This document shows, piece after piece, positions 17,351-25,683 of a stretch of DNA of 64,000 nt. The number at the start of each line of letters is the position of its first letter. Within the stretch, counting starts at the first letter, position 1. The notes beneath the pieces were generated by a model, which made no database searches, was not told the DNA's origin, and worked only from the letters and a program-made list of their open reading frames with translations. The position numbers and the translations under genes are program-made. This stretch comes from Gimesia maris (GTDB taxonomy: Bacteria; Planctomycetota; Planctomycetia; Planctomycetales; Planctomycetaceae): NCBI RefSeq assembly GCF_008298035.1, contig NZ_CP042910.1, forward strand, positions 1,508,001-1,572,000. The letters are read 5' to 3'.

Positions 17351-18460
17351 TTAACTTTGTGGGATGTTGATCTGAGCAATAATCTGGGTAAGATGCTTTT
17401 CGATTTCATTTTTACACTCGATATAGCATTGAAAGCCTCCTCCAATGGGATCGGATACATCTTTTCCTTCGGAAGACAGGAGTTTGACAGACTCTTCCAG
17501 ATCGGGACGCTCCGACAGGATGGCTGCACGATGCCCCTGGGTCATGGTAAAAAGGTGATCAGCCTGGTCCAGAAGGCGTTCTGTCAGCGGTTGGCTTTCA
17601 TGTGCCTGGATGTCAATTCCCTGTTCAGCCAGTATGGCAACTCCTTCCGGGCTGGGAGGCGCTCCCATAGCTGCAGCGAGGCCGGCTGACCCGACAATAA
17701 AGCCTCGATCAGACAGCTCATCTTCCTGGCATTTCAGCTTATCTGCCAGCAGTTTGCGAAACAGGCCTTCTGCCATCGGGCTACGGCAGGTGTTGCCTGT
17801 GCAAACAAACATGTAAATCTCACTGGAGAGCCGTTTGAGTGTGGTTTCGGTCACCACTCCGGGTTGGAGTATTTTCCATTGATTATCGACGATGCCGACG
17901 ATGGTAGACTGATCACCAAAACGGGATGGGCCATCATCGATCACCAAAGCGACTTCTTCTCCGAAATCGTCGATGAGCGAATCGGCAGTCTGATATTTGG
18001 AATCTTCGTTCAACAGCACCAGGGGAGACGGGGAGAGACGCATGGCCTGAAAAATAATTTCATGTGCAGGAGCCCGGAGCCTCAGTTGACTGCCAGGACA
18101 GATTTCTGATTGCACTTCGGGGGGCAGTTGTGAAAACAGGCTCCCTGGTTGCGGGCGTTCCAGTTCCAGAACCACTGGACCAGGCCAACAGCGTTTGGCC
18201 AGTTTTCGAGCCAAAGGTGGCATTTCCGGCAGATAATCCTGTGCCTCGTCAAAACCCTTCACACACAGGACCAGCGGCTGGTCGCCCCCAGTCAGGGCGC
18301 GTAGTTTTGTCATCGCGGCGGGACTGAGTGACTGGCCTGCGATCACGTAGGCTGTCGCCGTGGGAAAGGCGACCAGTTCCCCTTTTGCCAGGTACTGGAC
18401 AGCAAGATGGATCACATCGCGGATGTCGTCAGTCTGTTTTAGGTTGATCCGTTCGGTCAT
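17351..18460 (-). CDS. Sua5/YrdC-like domain fused to low-molecular-weight protein tyrosine phosphatase
   Basis: About 369 residues with two domains. Residues ~15-205 are Sua5/YrdC-like: FPTATAYVIAG at the position of the family's PTDTVYG motif, KRCWPGPVVLELE for the conserved WPGP, and GDQSTIVGIV for the STVV motif. This family makes threonylcarbamoyl-AMP for tRNA t6A. From about residue 215 a low-molecular-weight phosphatase begins with the P-loop CTGNTCRSPMAEG (C-x5-R-S). A DPIGG loop near the C-terminus is consistent with the general acid. The first domain deviates from canonical motifs, so its activity is less certain. The ATG at 18460 is chosen; an in-frame ATG 6 bp upstream is equally open. 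Confidence 0.88.
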   Translation of the reverse strand: MTERINLKQTDDIRDVIHLAVQYLAKGELVAFPTATAYVIAGQSLSPAAMTKLRALTGGDQPLVLCVKGFDEAQDYLPEMPPLARKLAKRCWPGPVVLELERPQPGSLFSQLPPEVQSEICPGSQLRLRAPAHEIIFQAMRLSPSPLVLLNEDSKYQTADSLIDDFGEEVALVIDDGPSRFGDQSTIVGIVDNQWKILQPGVVTETTLKRLSSEIYMFVCTGNTCRSPMAEGLFRKLLADKLKCQEDELSDRGFIVGSAGLAAAMGAPPSPEGVAILAEQGIDIQAHESQPLTERLLDQADHLFTMTQGHRAAILSERPDLEESVKLLSSEGKDVSDPIGGGFQCYIECKNEIEKHLTQIIAQINIPQS

Positions 18461-18843
18461 GAACAATTTAAGCCTTCAGTTTGTCGCAGAAATTATTATT
18501 CTGGCGCAATTCAACGGTCAAAAATGTTAAGATTTTCAGGTCCGCAACGAATCACGATCAACGTGTCACTACTGCGTAATATTCGATTGGAGAGAGACTT
18601 CGTTCCCCTGATAATAACGGGCTAAATTCGATTGATCAAGCTGCTGGAAAAATTGATATTCATAAGGTATTATCATTGGACCGTTTATGACGCTTACAGA
18701 AGAAGTCTTCTTTAGAGAATATTAAGAAAACCGGAAATCATAACGATTTCCGGTTTCCGTGGCGTTAAGATGGCTACGATCAGCAGGTCGCGGCTCCCTC
18801 CCGACCTCACACCGTTCTCCTGATTTGATAAGCAATTCGAACT
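18461..18843. other. Divergent spacer with a 12-bp perfect hairpin
   Basis: This 383-bp spacer lies between the fusion gene (minus) and the methyltransferase gene (plus). It contains the hairpin at 18728-18756 and otherwise shows no gene. Confidence 0.5.
18728..18756. repeat. Perfect 12-bp inverted repeat
   Basis: AAACCGGAAATC-ATAAC-GATTTCCGGTTT. On the minus strand the hairpin is followed by TCTTAATATTC and has a U-rich side, so it could terminate leftward transcripts. However, no minus-strand gene lies to its right. A site ahead of the methyltransferase gene is the alternative. Confidence 0.5.
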
Positions 18844-19599
18844 ATGGCTCCTTTAAGTTCTCCCCGTAAAAATACTCCTAAACGACTTCGTTTGAGGAAG
18901 TCTCTACGTTCTTTGATTGAATTTGGCGGTGGCGATCAGATCGATCAGAGTCAGTTTCAGTCGACGACGCGTAAGTTATACGATGGCCCTGCCGGCGCCG
19001 TGCTCTATCTGGCGAGCAAATTATCTCTGCATGATCCGCTGGTGGGTCGCATTATCAAGACGCGACGTTTTGATGTGACTGAATTCCGCAGCATTCTGGA
19101 TATCGGTTCAGGGGCAGGGCAGATTCTGGGACATTTATTACGGGAAACGCATCCCGATGCCCGGCTGGTCGCCTGTGATCTGTCGCATCAGATGCTGAAA
19201 CGGGCACGAGTCCGCATGGACAGCCCCCGCCCGAATTATCTTTCGGCTGATATGACGAATCTGCCTTTTCAGGATGAATCATTCGATTGTGTGACCTGTG
19301 GCTGGGTGTTGGAGTACGTGGCTGATCCCCGGCATGGTCTGACAGAAATTCATCGCGTGCTGCAGCCGGGAGGCAGTCTGTTTCTACTGGCGACGGAGGA
19401 CAAATTCTCCGGCATGCTCAACAGTCGCACCTGGAAATGTCGCACCTACAACCGGATCGAGCTCAAACAGGCTTTTGAAGAATCGGGACTGCCCTGGAAA
19501 GAGCAGCACTGGTTTACTCCGATCCATCAGTTTCTGAAACTGGGTGGCATTATTGTGGAGGCCACTAAGCCTCTGGAACCGACCGACGCTCAGTCCTGA
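18844..19599 (+). CDS. Class I SAM-dependent methyltransferase
   Basis: A 251-residue Rossmann-fold methyltransferase. Motif I is ILDIGSGAGQILG (~83-95), followed by LVACDLSHQMLKRAR (motif II), DMTNLPFQDESFD (motif III/IV) and EIHRVLQPGGSLFLLA. This resembles the UbiE/BioC-like Methyltransf_11 group; the substrate cannot be inferred. The N-terminus is Lys/Arg-rich. Its 3' end overlaps the 3' end of the opposing phosphatase-like gene by 10 bp. Confidence 0.88.
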   Translation: MAPLSSPRKNTPKRLRLRKSLRSLIEFGGGDQIDQSQFQSTTRKLYDGPAGAVLYLASKLSLHDPLVGRIIKTRRFDVTEFRSILDIGSGAGQILGHLLRETHPDARLVACDLSHQMLKRARVRMDSPRPNYLSADMTNLPFQDESFDCVTCGWVLEYVADPRHGLTEIHRVLQPGGSLFLLATEDKFSGMLNSRTWKCRTYNRIELKQAFEESGLPWKEQHWFTPIHQFLKLGGIIVEATKPLEPTDAQS

Positions 19600-20510
19600 T
19601 AGCGAACTTTGCTCCAGTCTTTTGCCAGTTCACAAAGTGTCTTAAGTGTCTCTGGATTGGCACTGCAGGCAGTGATGCCAGGCAGACGCAGCATGTCGGC
19701 CCGCTCATCCATCCAGTGTTCGTGAAAATTAACGGACTCTCCGTTGTGAACCCAGACTGCATCTCCGCCGAGAATCCGGGCGATATGCAGCGAAACCGGG
19801 AAATCATAGACATTCGGAGTATGAATCAGTGACCCCCCGAATGCGCCGGTCGCCAGATGATCATAAATACTGCCCGGCATCTCTTCAGGCGGTACGCCTT
19901 CCAGTCCGGTTGCTGTGACAAGTTCTGCATTAGAGGTGTCTTTATCCTGAAAGCCGATGAGGTAGATTTTCGGGGAATCGGGACGTGTGGCAGGATCGAT
20001 GGCAGGCATGTCATCCAGAACCTCCCGGGCCGGGCGACTCAGATCATCGGGACCACAGACAACACTCTGGTGGACCGCTTCCACCCAGGTTCCCTGTTCG
20101 CCGGTCTCGGGAATATATACCAGGGAATAGTGGACGGTCTCGCTGTCGCGCAGGTGAACCATCACGCAATAGCCGTCAGCTGTTTTATCGCGATACTGTT
20201 TGGTCCCATCAATCGGGTCGATCGATATGACATAAGGTGAGTCCTGTGCAAAACGGTGCAGGTCGCCCGTCTTTTCTTCTGCTTCGATGCGACAGTTGCA
20301 GAATATTGGATCGCGGTCCCGTAATGCTGCGACAATCAGTTCCTGCAGCGTCAGGTCTGCCAGCGTCAATGCGTCGGTCAAGGCGCTGCCTGACGTTTTA
20401 TTTTCGACGGCAATGTTGAAGTGCCTCAAACGCTTTGCGATCGCTCCTGACCAGCGGAGAATTTCAGGCAGGTGGGTTTGCAGGGCGGTCAGTAGTGCGT
20501 TCAATTCCAT
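19590..20510 (-). CDS. Inositol monophosphatase / 3'(2'),5'-bisphosphate nucleotidase family protein
   Basis: A 306-residue Mg-dependent sugar-phosphatase-fold protein. The metal motifs are visible: an acidic EAEEKTGD segment, then ISIDPIDGTKQYRD (the DPIDGT signature). A later YDFPVSLHIARILGGDA segment occupies the place of the usual WDxAAG motif, keeping the Asp but changing Trp to Tyr and Ala to Pro. It could dephosphorylate inositol phosphates or PAP; the variant motif makes the substrate uncertain. It lies 36 bp downstream of the RimK-like ligase and probably shares its transcript. Confidence 0.85.
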   Translation of the reverse strand: MELNALLTALQTHLPEILRWSGAIAKRLRHFNIAVENKTSGSALTDALTLADLTLQELIVAALRDRDPIFCNCRIEAEEKTGDLHRFAQDSPYVISIDPIDGTKQYRDKTADGYCVMVHLRDSETVHYSLVYIPETGEQGTWVEAVHQSVVCGPDDLSRPAREVLDDMPAIDPATRPDSPKIYLIGFQDKDTSNAELVTATGLEGVPPEEMPGSIYDHLATGAFGGSLIHTPNVYDFPVSLHIARILGGDAVWVHNGESVNFHEHWMDERADMLRLPGITACSANPETLKTLCELAKDWSKVRYQD

Positions 20511-20546
20511 TTCAATACTCGTTTCAGAATAATTTTAAGTTAAAAA

Positions 20547-21464
20547 TCAAGCAGATGGCTTATTGTTTCGTTTCTGTTCCAGATATTCAATGACCAGCGT
20601 CGCGACATCAATGTGTGTTGCCGACTGAAAGCCTCTCCAGCCGGGGACGGCATTGACTTCCAGCAGGTAACATTCTTCAGGAGCATCCGCGGGAGAGAGC
20701 AGGTCGACGCCTGCAAATTCGGCATCCGTGAGAGATGCTGCGCGGATCGCCAGTTCGATTTCCCGATCAGTGGGATGGTAGAGTTCAGCCTGCCCCTGGC
20801 GAGATACATTGGTGCGAAAATCATTATTCCCGTGTCGACGGATGGCACCAATCACTTTACCGTTCAGGAGCAGGATTCGCAGGTCATAACCGGGATGGGC
20901 GATATACTGCTGAAGGTAAATTACCGCCTGGGTACGTTCGAGTGTGCGAAACGAACGATAGGCGAGATCGGGATCGCTGATGCGAAAAATGCCTCGTCCT
21001 TCCGAGCCAAACAGCGGCTTGACGACCACATCTCCTCCCAACTGTGAAAAATGCTGCAACGCTGTTTCTGAAGTTTCACAGATCGCAGTCGCAGGGACAG
21101 GCAGGCCGGCGGCTGCGAGTCGGGATGTCGTCAGATATTTATCGACGGCACATTCGATGGCACGCGGAGAATTAAAAACAGTGACTCCTGCCTGTTCCAG
21201 CCTGCCCAGCATGTCCATGCGAAAGACAACCTGTTCCAGTGAACCCGGGGGCATCGTGCGGATGATCAGACAGTCGAAGTGCGGCAGATTAATCTGTGTC
21301 TGTTCTGCATCGTAACTGAAAAACTGTTCGCAGGCAGAGTGATTGACGAAAGCAGCCATATCACGGAATTCAATTTTGGACGCTTCGTGTCCTCGTGCGC
21401 GGGCTGCCTGCTGGAGTTGATCGCAGTACCAGCTGATCTGATTTCCCAGAATGGCAATCTGCAC
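20547..21464 (-). CDS. RimK-family ATP-grasp alpha-L-glutamate ligase
   Basis: A 305-residue ATP-grasp ligase. After an N-terminal pre-ATP domain come VVVKPLFGSEGRGIFRISD (ATP-binding lysine and glycine loop), YLQQYIAHPGYDLRILLLNG and, near the C-terminus, CYLLEVNAVPGWRGFQSATH with the metal-binding Glu-x-Asn. RimK relatives add glutamate to acceptors. Because mch lies 36 bp upstream in the same direction, a tetrahydromethanopterin glutamate ligase (MptN-like) role is the most attractive guess; coenzyme or ribosomal-protein glutamylation are alternatives. Confidence 0.88.
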   Translation of the reverse strand: MQIAILGNQISWYCDQLQQAARARGHEASKIEFRDMAAFVNHSACEQFFSYDAEQTQINLPHFDCLIIRTMPPGSLEQVVFRMDMLGRLEQAGVTVFNSPRAIECAVDKYLTTSRLAAAGLPVPATAICETSETALQHFSQLGGDVVVKPLFGSEGRGIFRISDPDLAYRSFRTLERTQAVIYLQQYIAHPGYDLRILLLNGKVIGAIRRHGNNDFRTNVSRQGQAELYHPTDREIELAIRAASLTDAEFAGVDLLSPADAPEECYLLEVNAVPGWRGFQSATHIDVATLVIEYLEQKRNNKPSA

Positions 21465-21499
21465 GAACGTTATTCCATATTGAGACGGATATCGAAAAG

Positions 21500-22450
21500 T
21501 TAGAATCCAAAACTGTTTTTCAAAAGACCTGTGTTCATCTGGCCGAACTGAAATACGTTTCCGGTATCCAGGTTCTGGAAAATGATGACCGCGGGGCTGA
21601 AGAAACTGGGGTCAATTTCATAGAAGTCATGATCGGCTTCTGCAAAGACGTCCAGGAATGGTTTGCCATAACAGGCAGCGGAACTGGAAGGAATAGAGGG
21701 ACCGATTTCCTGCAGTGATTCATCATCGCCGGTAACCCACAGGGTGACGGAACCGCCGTAAAGGATGGAGTCGTTGGTTCGTCCGATCCCTGTCAGATGG
21801 TCTTGGGCGACCGGTGCCAGGGGAGCCGTCCCGAACCCGGCCTGCACTCGATGCACATCAAACTTACATTCCAGCAGTTTATGCATGGCGGTTTCCACAG
21901 AGCGGGCGATGACCTGCATGTTGCCTGCGATACTGGATGTGGGCGCGACTAATAGCACGATGTCTTTGGGATCGACACCTGTTGCTTTGGAAATTTTCTC
22001 AACTACATCTACGCCGGGTAAGGTGTTGGCTTCCAGCACGCCGACTGTCCGGGCGGGTGATTCACCAAATGCCAGGACTCGATACAGGTCCTCCACTTCA
22101 GCGGCAGCCCGCATCGGGCCAGAGCCCATTGCGAAAAACTTATCGACATCAATTTTCCAACCGGCATACTGACTCAACAGGCAGGCTTCGACGGCGTGGT
22201 CGGTCTGAACCTGCAGGTAAGGCAGCGAGAGTCCTTCCAGTTCTCCCGGAGCCAGTTGTATGCTGCACAGGTCGGCCATGCAGATGCGGGCCAGCAATAA
22301 ACCGGCCTGTAAACCTGCGGGAGTTTCCACTCCACAATCCACAACGATCGCGCCGTTCTGCAGGGCATGCGGTATGACTTTCAGTTCACCCGCTCTGGCA
22401 AGCAGCTGTTCTGTCAACAGGCACGCTCGTTCGTTTAAAACTCCGCTCAT
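21500..22450 (-). CDS. mch: Methenyltetrahydromethanopterin cyclohydrolase
   Basis: 316 residues, normal length. It matches Mch across its length: an N-terminal NGAIVVDCGVETPAGLQAGL, the APTSSIAGNMQVIARSVETA stretch, and a C-terminal half with VQAGFGTAPLAPVAQDHLTG. Mch hydrolyses methenyl-H4MPT to formyl-H4MPT in the cytoplasm, part of the formaldehyde oxidation route known from methylotrophs and planctomycetes. Other pathway genes (fae, fhc, mtd) are not in this window. The downstream RimK-like ligase fits coenzyme maturation. Confidence 0.95.
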   Translation of the reverse strand: MSGVLNERACLLTEQLLARAGELKVIPHALQNGAIVVDCGVETPAGLQAGLLLARICMADLCSIQLAPGELEGLSLPYLQVQTDHAVEACLLSQYAGWKIDVDKFFAMGSGPMRAAAEVEDLYRVLAFGESPARTVGVLEANTLPGVDVVEKISKATGVDPKDIVLLVAPTSSIAGNMQVIARSVETAMHKLLECKFDVHRVQAGFGTAPLAPVAQDHLTGIGRTNDSILYGGSVTLWVTGDDESLQEIGPSIPSSSAACYGKPFLDVFAEADHDFYEIDPSFFSPAVIIFQNLDTGNVFQFGQMNTGLLKNSFGF

Positions 22451-22510
22451 AATGTTTCATTCAATTCGGGGTACGATGCAAGAGAAAAGGAGTGCGTCCG
22501 GGGAAGGTGA

Positions 22511-23431
22511 TTACAGGCAACCTACTTCCGTCATGATCGTGCGGGTACGTTCAATCAGTTCCGGAGTACAGGCCGGGAACGGATGGAACAGGGTGTCGTG
22601 TTCGATCACGCCGCGCAGGCGGAGTGCAGTTTTCATTGAACCAATGATGTAACCGACATTCATCGTGCCATCGGGGCAGACAAACACTTCAAATAACCGG
22701 ACGATGGCTTCCTGGAACCGGACCGCTTCCTGATGGTTGTTGGCCGCGGCTGCTTCGTAGAGTTGGACGAACAACTCCGGTCCGACATTCGCCAGTCCCG
22801 GCACGGTTCCGTCTGCACCGGCCAGCACCACAGCGTGGACCAGCATCTCTGCTCCGGTAAACAGTTTCATGCCAGCAGGTTTGCTGGCCACCAGACGATG
22901 AAAACTGACGGCGTCTCCGCTGGAGTCTTTCACACCAATCACAGTGCCTTCTCTGCCCAGGGTCATCAGCGTATCCATTTCGATTTTGACTTTTGTCATC
23001 ACGGGGATGTCGTAGGCAAAAATGGGGATATCGACGGCTTCCCGAATCGTACGATAATGGACGAGCATGTCCTTCTGGCTGGCAGGGTAATAATACGGAG
23101 GGCAGACGACGATGGCATCGGCGCCCTGTGCTTTTGCGACTTTCGCCTGCTCTATAATCTGTTCGGTGCCGGGAGCAATGACTCCCACCAGCAGGGGAAC
23201 ACTGCCATTCACAACTTTGACTGCGATCTCAGTTGCCTCGTGACGGTCTGCTTCACAGAGCAGAGGTCCTTCACCAGATGTGCCAAACAGAAACAGTCCA
23301 TGAGCCCCTTTGTCGAGCATGAACCGGTAAACGGATTCAGCAGAAGCTGTATCCAGCCTGCGTTCGGGGGTCAGTGGTGTAATGACCGGAGGGAGCACTC
23401 CCTTCAGTTGTTCGGAAAGGTTGATTGCCAT
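22511..23431 (-). CDS. Dihydrodipicolinate synthase / N-acetylneuraminate lyase family protein
   Basis: A 306-residue (beta/alpha)8 class I aldolase. The Schiff-base Lys168 is in GTVIGVKDSSGD, and the proton-relay Tyr140 precedes DIPVMTKVKI. The usual GTTGE motif appears as GTSGEG at ~50. Members act on pyruvate-derived enolates, giving dihydrodipicolinate, KDG or other aldol products. As the DapA sequence motifs are only approximate, I would not name it dapA. It is 60 bp upstream of mch in the same direction, a likely operon. Confidence 0.9.
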   Translation of the reverse strand: MAINLSEQLKGVLPPVITPLTPERRLDTASAESVYRFMLDKGAHGLFLFGTSGEGPLLCEADRHEATEIAVKVVNGSVPLLVGVIAPGTEQIIEQAKVAKAQGADAIVVCPPYYYPASQKDMLVHYRTIREAVDIPIFAYDIPVMTKVKIEMDTLMTLGREGTVIGVKDSSGDAVSFHRLVASKPAGMKLFTGAEMLVHAVVLAGADGTVPGLANVGPELFVQLYEAAAANNHQEAVRFQEAIVRLFEVFVCPDGTMNVGYIIGSMKTALRLRGVIEHDTLFHPFPACTPELIERTRTIMTEVGCL

Positions 23432-23836
23432 AGGATCTCATACCAGAGTCTAAATTCAAAACAAACAGGGATCCATTCTGGAAACTGCGGAGCCAGGCGA
23501 CCGGATCTGCAGGTTCCTTTTTCCCTGAATAATGTATGTGCTGAGCCCGGAATCAGGTTCAGACTGGGATTAATTTATACCAAACTGGATTCCAGGATGC
23601 GATGAATCAAGGGGCTTGAGTGCAGGAATCTGGCAGTCAGAGTGGATTTGACCAGGAATCAGGTGCCTGTATTGCTGCTTGGGCCGGTTCTGAGGAATAC
23701 AGGGGATTTTCTCTTTCCACAGTCTGCACATTCTTCAGAAACAAACAGGTCAACCACTGCGATTCAGAGAATTTTGTATGAGTAATTAAAAAAAGAACTG
23801 GAGTGGTCTGATACCGGTTCGATATAATTGGCTCGT
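23432..23836. other. Divergent spacer
   Basis: This 405-bp spacer separates the dapA-like gene from the small zinc-ribbon-like gene. A TATAAT at 23823-23828, just before the small gene's ATG, is the only promoter-like element I can point to. No small gene or RNA seen. Confidence 0.4.
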
Positions 23837-24124
23837 ATGAGAAATGAACCACAAAAAACAATTTGTCTCAACCATCAATGCGAAGAAGACCAGGCCACAC
23901 CGTTCGGCATGGTCTGTCCGGATTGCAAGCGTCGGCTCTATACCAGTCCCCCTCGCGGTAACCTGATGAGCTTCTGGGAAAGTCAGCCTGTGGCTTTCAG
24001 TCTCGACCGTGAGCCTTGCTTTGCTTACTCACTCATGTGGGAAGATTATCGCATCCGTTCGATTCATCTGCCGGATCAGAATGTGTCTGCTCATGAATCT
24101 TCCGAAGTCGAATCGCATTCCTGA
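23837..24124 (+). CDS. Small Cys-rich protein, zinc-ribbon-like
   Basis: A 95-residue protein of unknown function. CLNHQCEEDQ and MVCPDCKRRL give Cys-x4-Cys and Cys-x2-Cys knuckles ~20 residues apart near the N-terminus, the layout of a zinc ribbon. The rest is unassigned. The start is ATG at 23837. A TATAAT ends 9 bp before it, so the transcript might be nearly leaderless, but a -35 match is lacking. It converges with the DUF1445 gene. Confidence 0.55.
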   Translation: MRNEPQKTICLNHQCEEDQATPFGMVCPDCKRRLYTSPPRGNLMSFWESQPVAFSLDREPCFAYSLMWEDYRIRSIHLPDQNVSAHESSEVESHS

Positions 24125-24150
24125 ATCAAGCGAGCTTCGGGCTGACTTAC

Positions 24151-24951
24151 TTAATCAACTGCCAGGTCGCTGTCTTTCAGATCAGAAACGAACATGCAGC
24201 CCGGGCTGTGCGTGATGGCAAATTCCGGTTTGGCCTGCATCAGTACCGCCTGCGGAGTCACGCCACACGCCCAGAAGACAGGTAGTTCATCCCGTCCCAC
24301 AGTGACGGCATCTCCATAATCGGGTGATGAAAGATCCGTTATACCCAGCTGTTCTGGAAATCCCAGATGCACAGGGGCACCATGGACGGCGGGAAATCGC
24401 CCGGTGATCTGGACGGCCTGAATGGCATCCGCTGGTTTGAAGGGACGCATTGAAACCACCAGCGGGCCGCTGAACATTCCCGCTGATTCACATGGAATCG
24501 TCGTGCGATACATGGGAACGTTCACACCCTGATCAATATGTCGCACGGAAAGCCCGGCTGCGATCAATGCCGCTTCAAAGGTAAAGGAGCAACCGATCAG
24601 GAATGCCACCATGTCACCCTGCCAGAGCGAAGTGATTTCTGTGGGCTCATCCACAAGTTCCCCGCGACGCCAGACACGATAGCGGGGGAGATCGGTCCTC
24701 AAGTCGGCCGCTTCTGCCAGTCGATGCGGGCAGGGATCACCCGGTGCTGTGACTTCCAGCAGAGGACAGGGTTTGGGGTTCTTCTCACAGAACTCCTGAA
24801 ACTGTCGGGCTTCTGCCTGGGGGAGTATGACGAGATTCGCCTGGGCAAACCCGGGGGCGAGCCCCGATGTCTGCCCGGTGAATTCTCCGCTGCGACATGC
24901 CTGTCGCACGAGAGCGCCTGTCTTGAAAGCCGTTCGGTCAACGCTCATCAT
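24151..24951 (-). CDS. DUF1445 / YcsI-family putative hydro-lyase
   Basis: A 266-residue protein of the DUF1445 (UPF0317) family, some members of which act as D-glutamate cyclases or hydro-lyases. Family features visible include [53 protein letters not shown] and the C-terminal [17 protein letters not shown]. Two adjacent ATG codons (24951 and 24948) are candidate starts. A TTG one codon further upstream directly abuts the cyclophilin stop codon (24955). Translational coupling with the cyclophilin gene is likely. The substrate is unknown. Confidence 0.88.
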   Translation of the reverse strand: MMSVDRTAFKTGALVRQACRSGEFTGQTSGLAPGFAQANLVILPQAEARQFQEFCEKNPKPCPLLEVTAPGDPCPHRLAEAADLRTDLPRYRVWRRGELVDEPTEITSLWQGDMVAFLIGCSFTFEAALIAAGLSVRHIDQGVNVPMYRTTIPCESAGMFSGPLVVSMRPFKPADAIQAVQITGRFPAVHGAPVHLGFPEQLGITDLSSPDYGDAVTVGRDELPVFWACGVTPQAVLMQAKPEFAITHSPGCMFVSDLKDSDLAVD

Positions 24952-24954
24952 CAA

Positions 24955-25491
24955 CTACTTTGCAGTGGCAATGACTTTTGAGCCAGTGATTTTGACATCT
25001 TCCAGCGGTCGGTCGTTGTGATTCGTTTCGACTTCGCCAATCGACAGAACGACGGCTTCACTTTCAGCATCACTGGTTTTACCGAAGACGGTGTACTGGT
25101 TGTCCAGGTGGGGGACACGTCCCAGGCAGATGAAGAACTGTGAGCCGGCTGAATTGGGATCACTGGTGCGAGCCATGGAGAGGATGCCGGTTTCGTGGGG
25201 CAGATTATTGAACTCTGCGTCGATAGTATAACCGGGTCCACCAGTTCCTGTACCCTGCGGGCAGCCGATCTGGACGACGAAATCGGGAATGACCCGGTGG
25301 AAAATAATACCATCATAAAAGCCGATTTTCGTCAGACCAATGATGTTTTTGCAGTGTCCCGGGGCCACATCGGGATACAGGTCCATTTTGATAGTACCTT
25401 TCGTGGTTTCGAACACGACCTGATAGTTGAATTTTTCAAAATCAACCTCAGCCAATGCGGCATCCACTTCGGCACGACGGTTTTCGGACAC
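24955..25491 (-). CDS. Cyclophilin-type peptidyl-prolyl cis-trans isomerase
   Basis: A 178-residue cyclophilin. The core has KNIIGLTKIGFYDGIIFHRV, QIGCPQGTGTGGPGYTIDAE, MARTSDPNSAGSQFFICLG and LDNQYTVFGKTSD. These include the catalytic Arg in FHRV and the Gln/Phe of SQFFI. An N-terminal helical extension of about 25 residues precedes the barrel. No signal peptide, so it is cytoplasmic and assists protein folding. Confidence 0.93.
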   Translation of the reverse strand: MSENRRAEVDAALAEVDFEKFNYQVVFETTKGTIKMDLYPDVAPGHCKNIIGLTKIGFYDGIIFHRVIPDFVVQIGCPQGTGTGGPGYTIDAEFNNLPHETGILSMARTSDPNSAGSQFFICLGRVPHLDNQYTVFGKTSDAESEAVVLSIGEVETNHNDRPLEDVKITGSKVIATAK

Positions 25492-25683
25492 GATGATTTT
25501 CCTTCTCTTTAAATTGGGGTTGTCTGTAAGAATTTCTGATAAATTGGCCCTACGCTCACCTTACCGCGTGACAAGAAAAATCACAAAGCAGATGGTCGCA
25601 ATTATGCCCAGAACCTGAATTTCCAGGTCGGGGAATACCGGAAACAGTCTGAGTTGGTGAACAGATTGTAGAGCAAAAACTGA

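Noticed and set aside
19590-20510. Loss of the second metal motif in the IMPase-like protein
   Set aside because: On rereading, YDFPVSLHIARILGGDA retains the Asp in the position of WDxAAG. The motif is variant but not missing.
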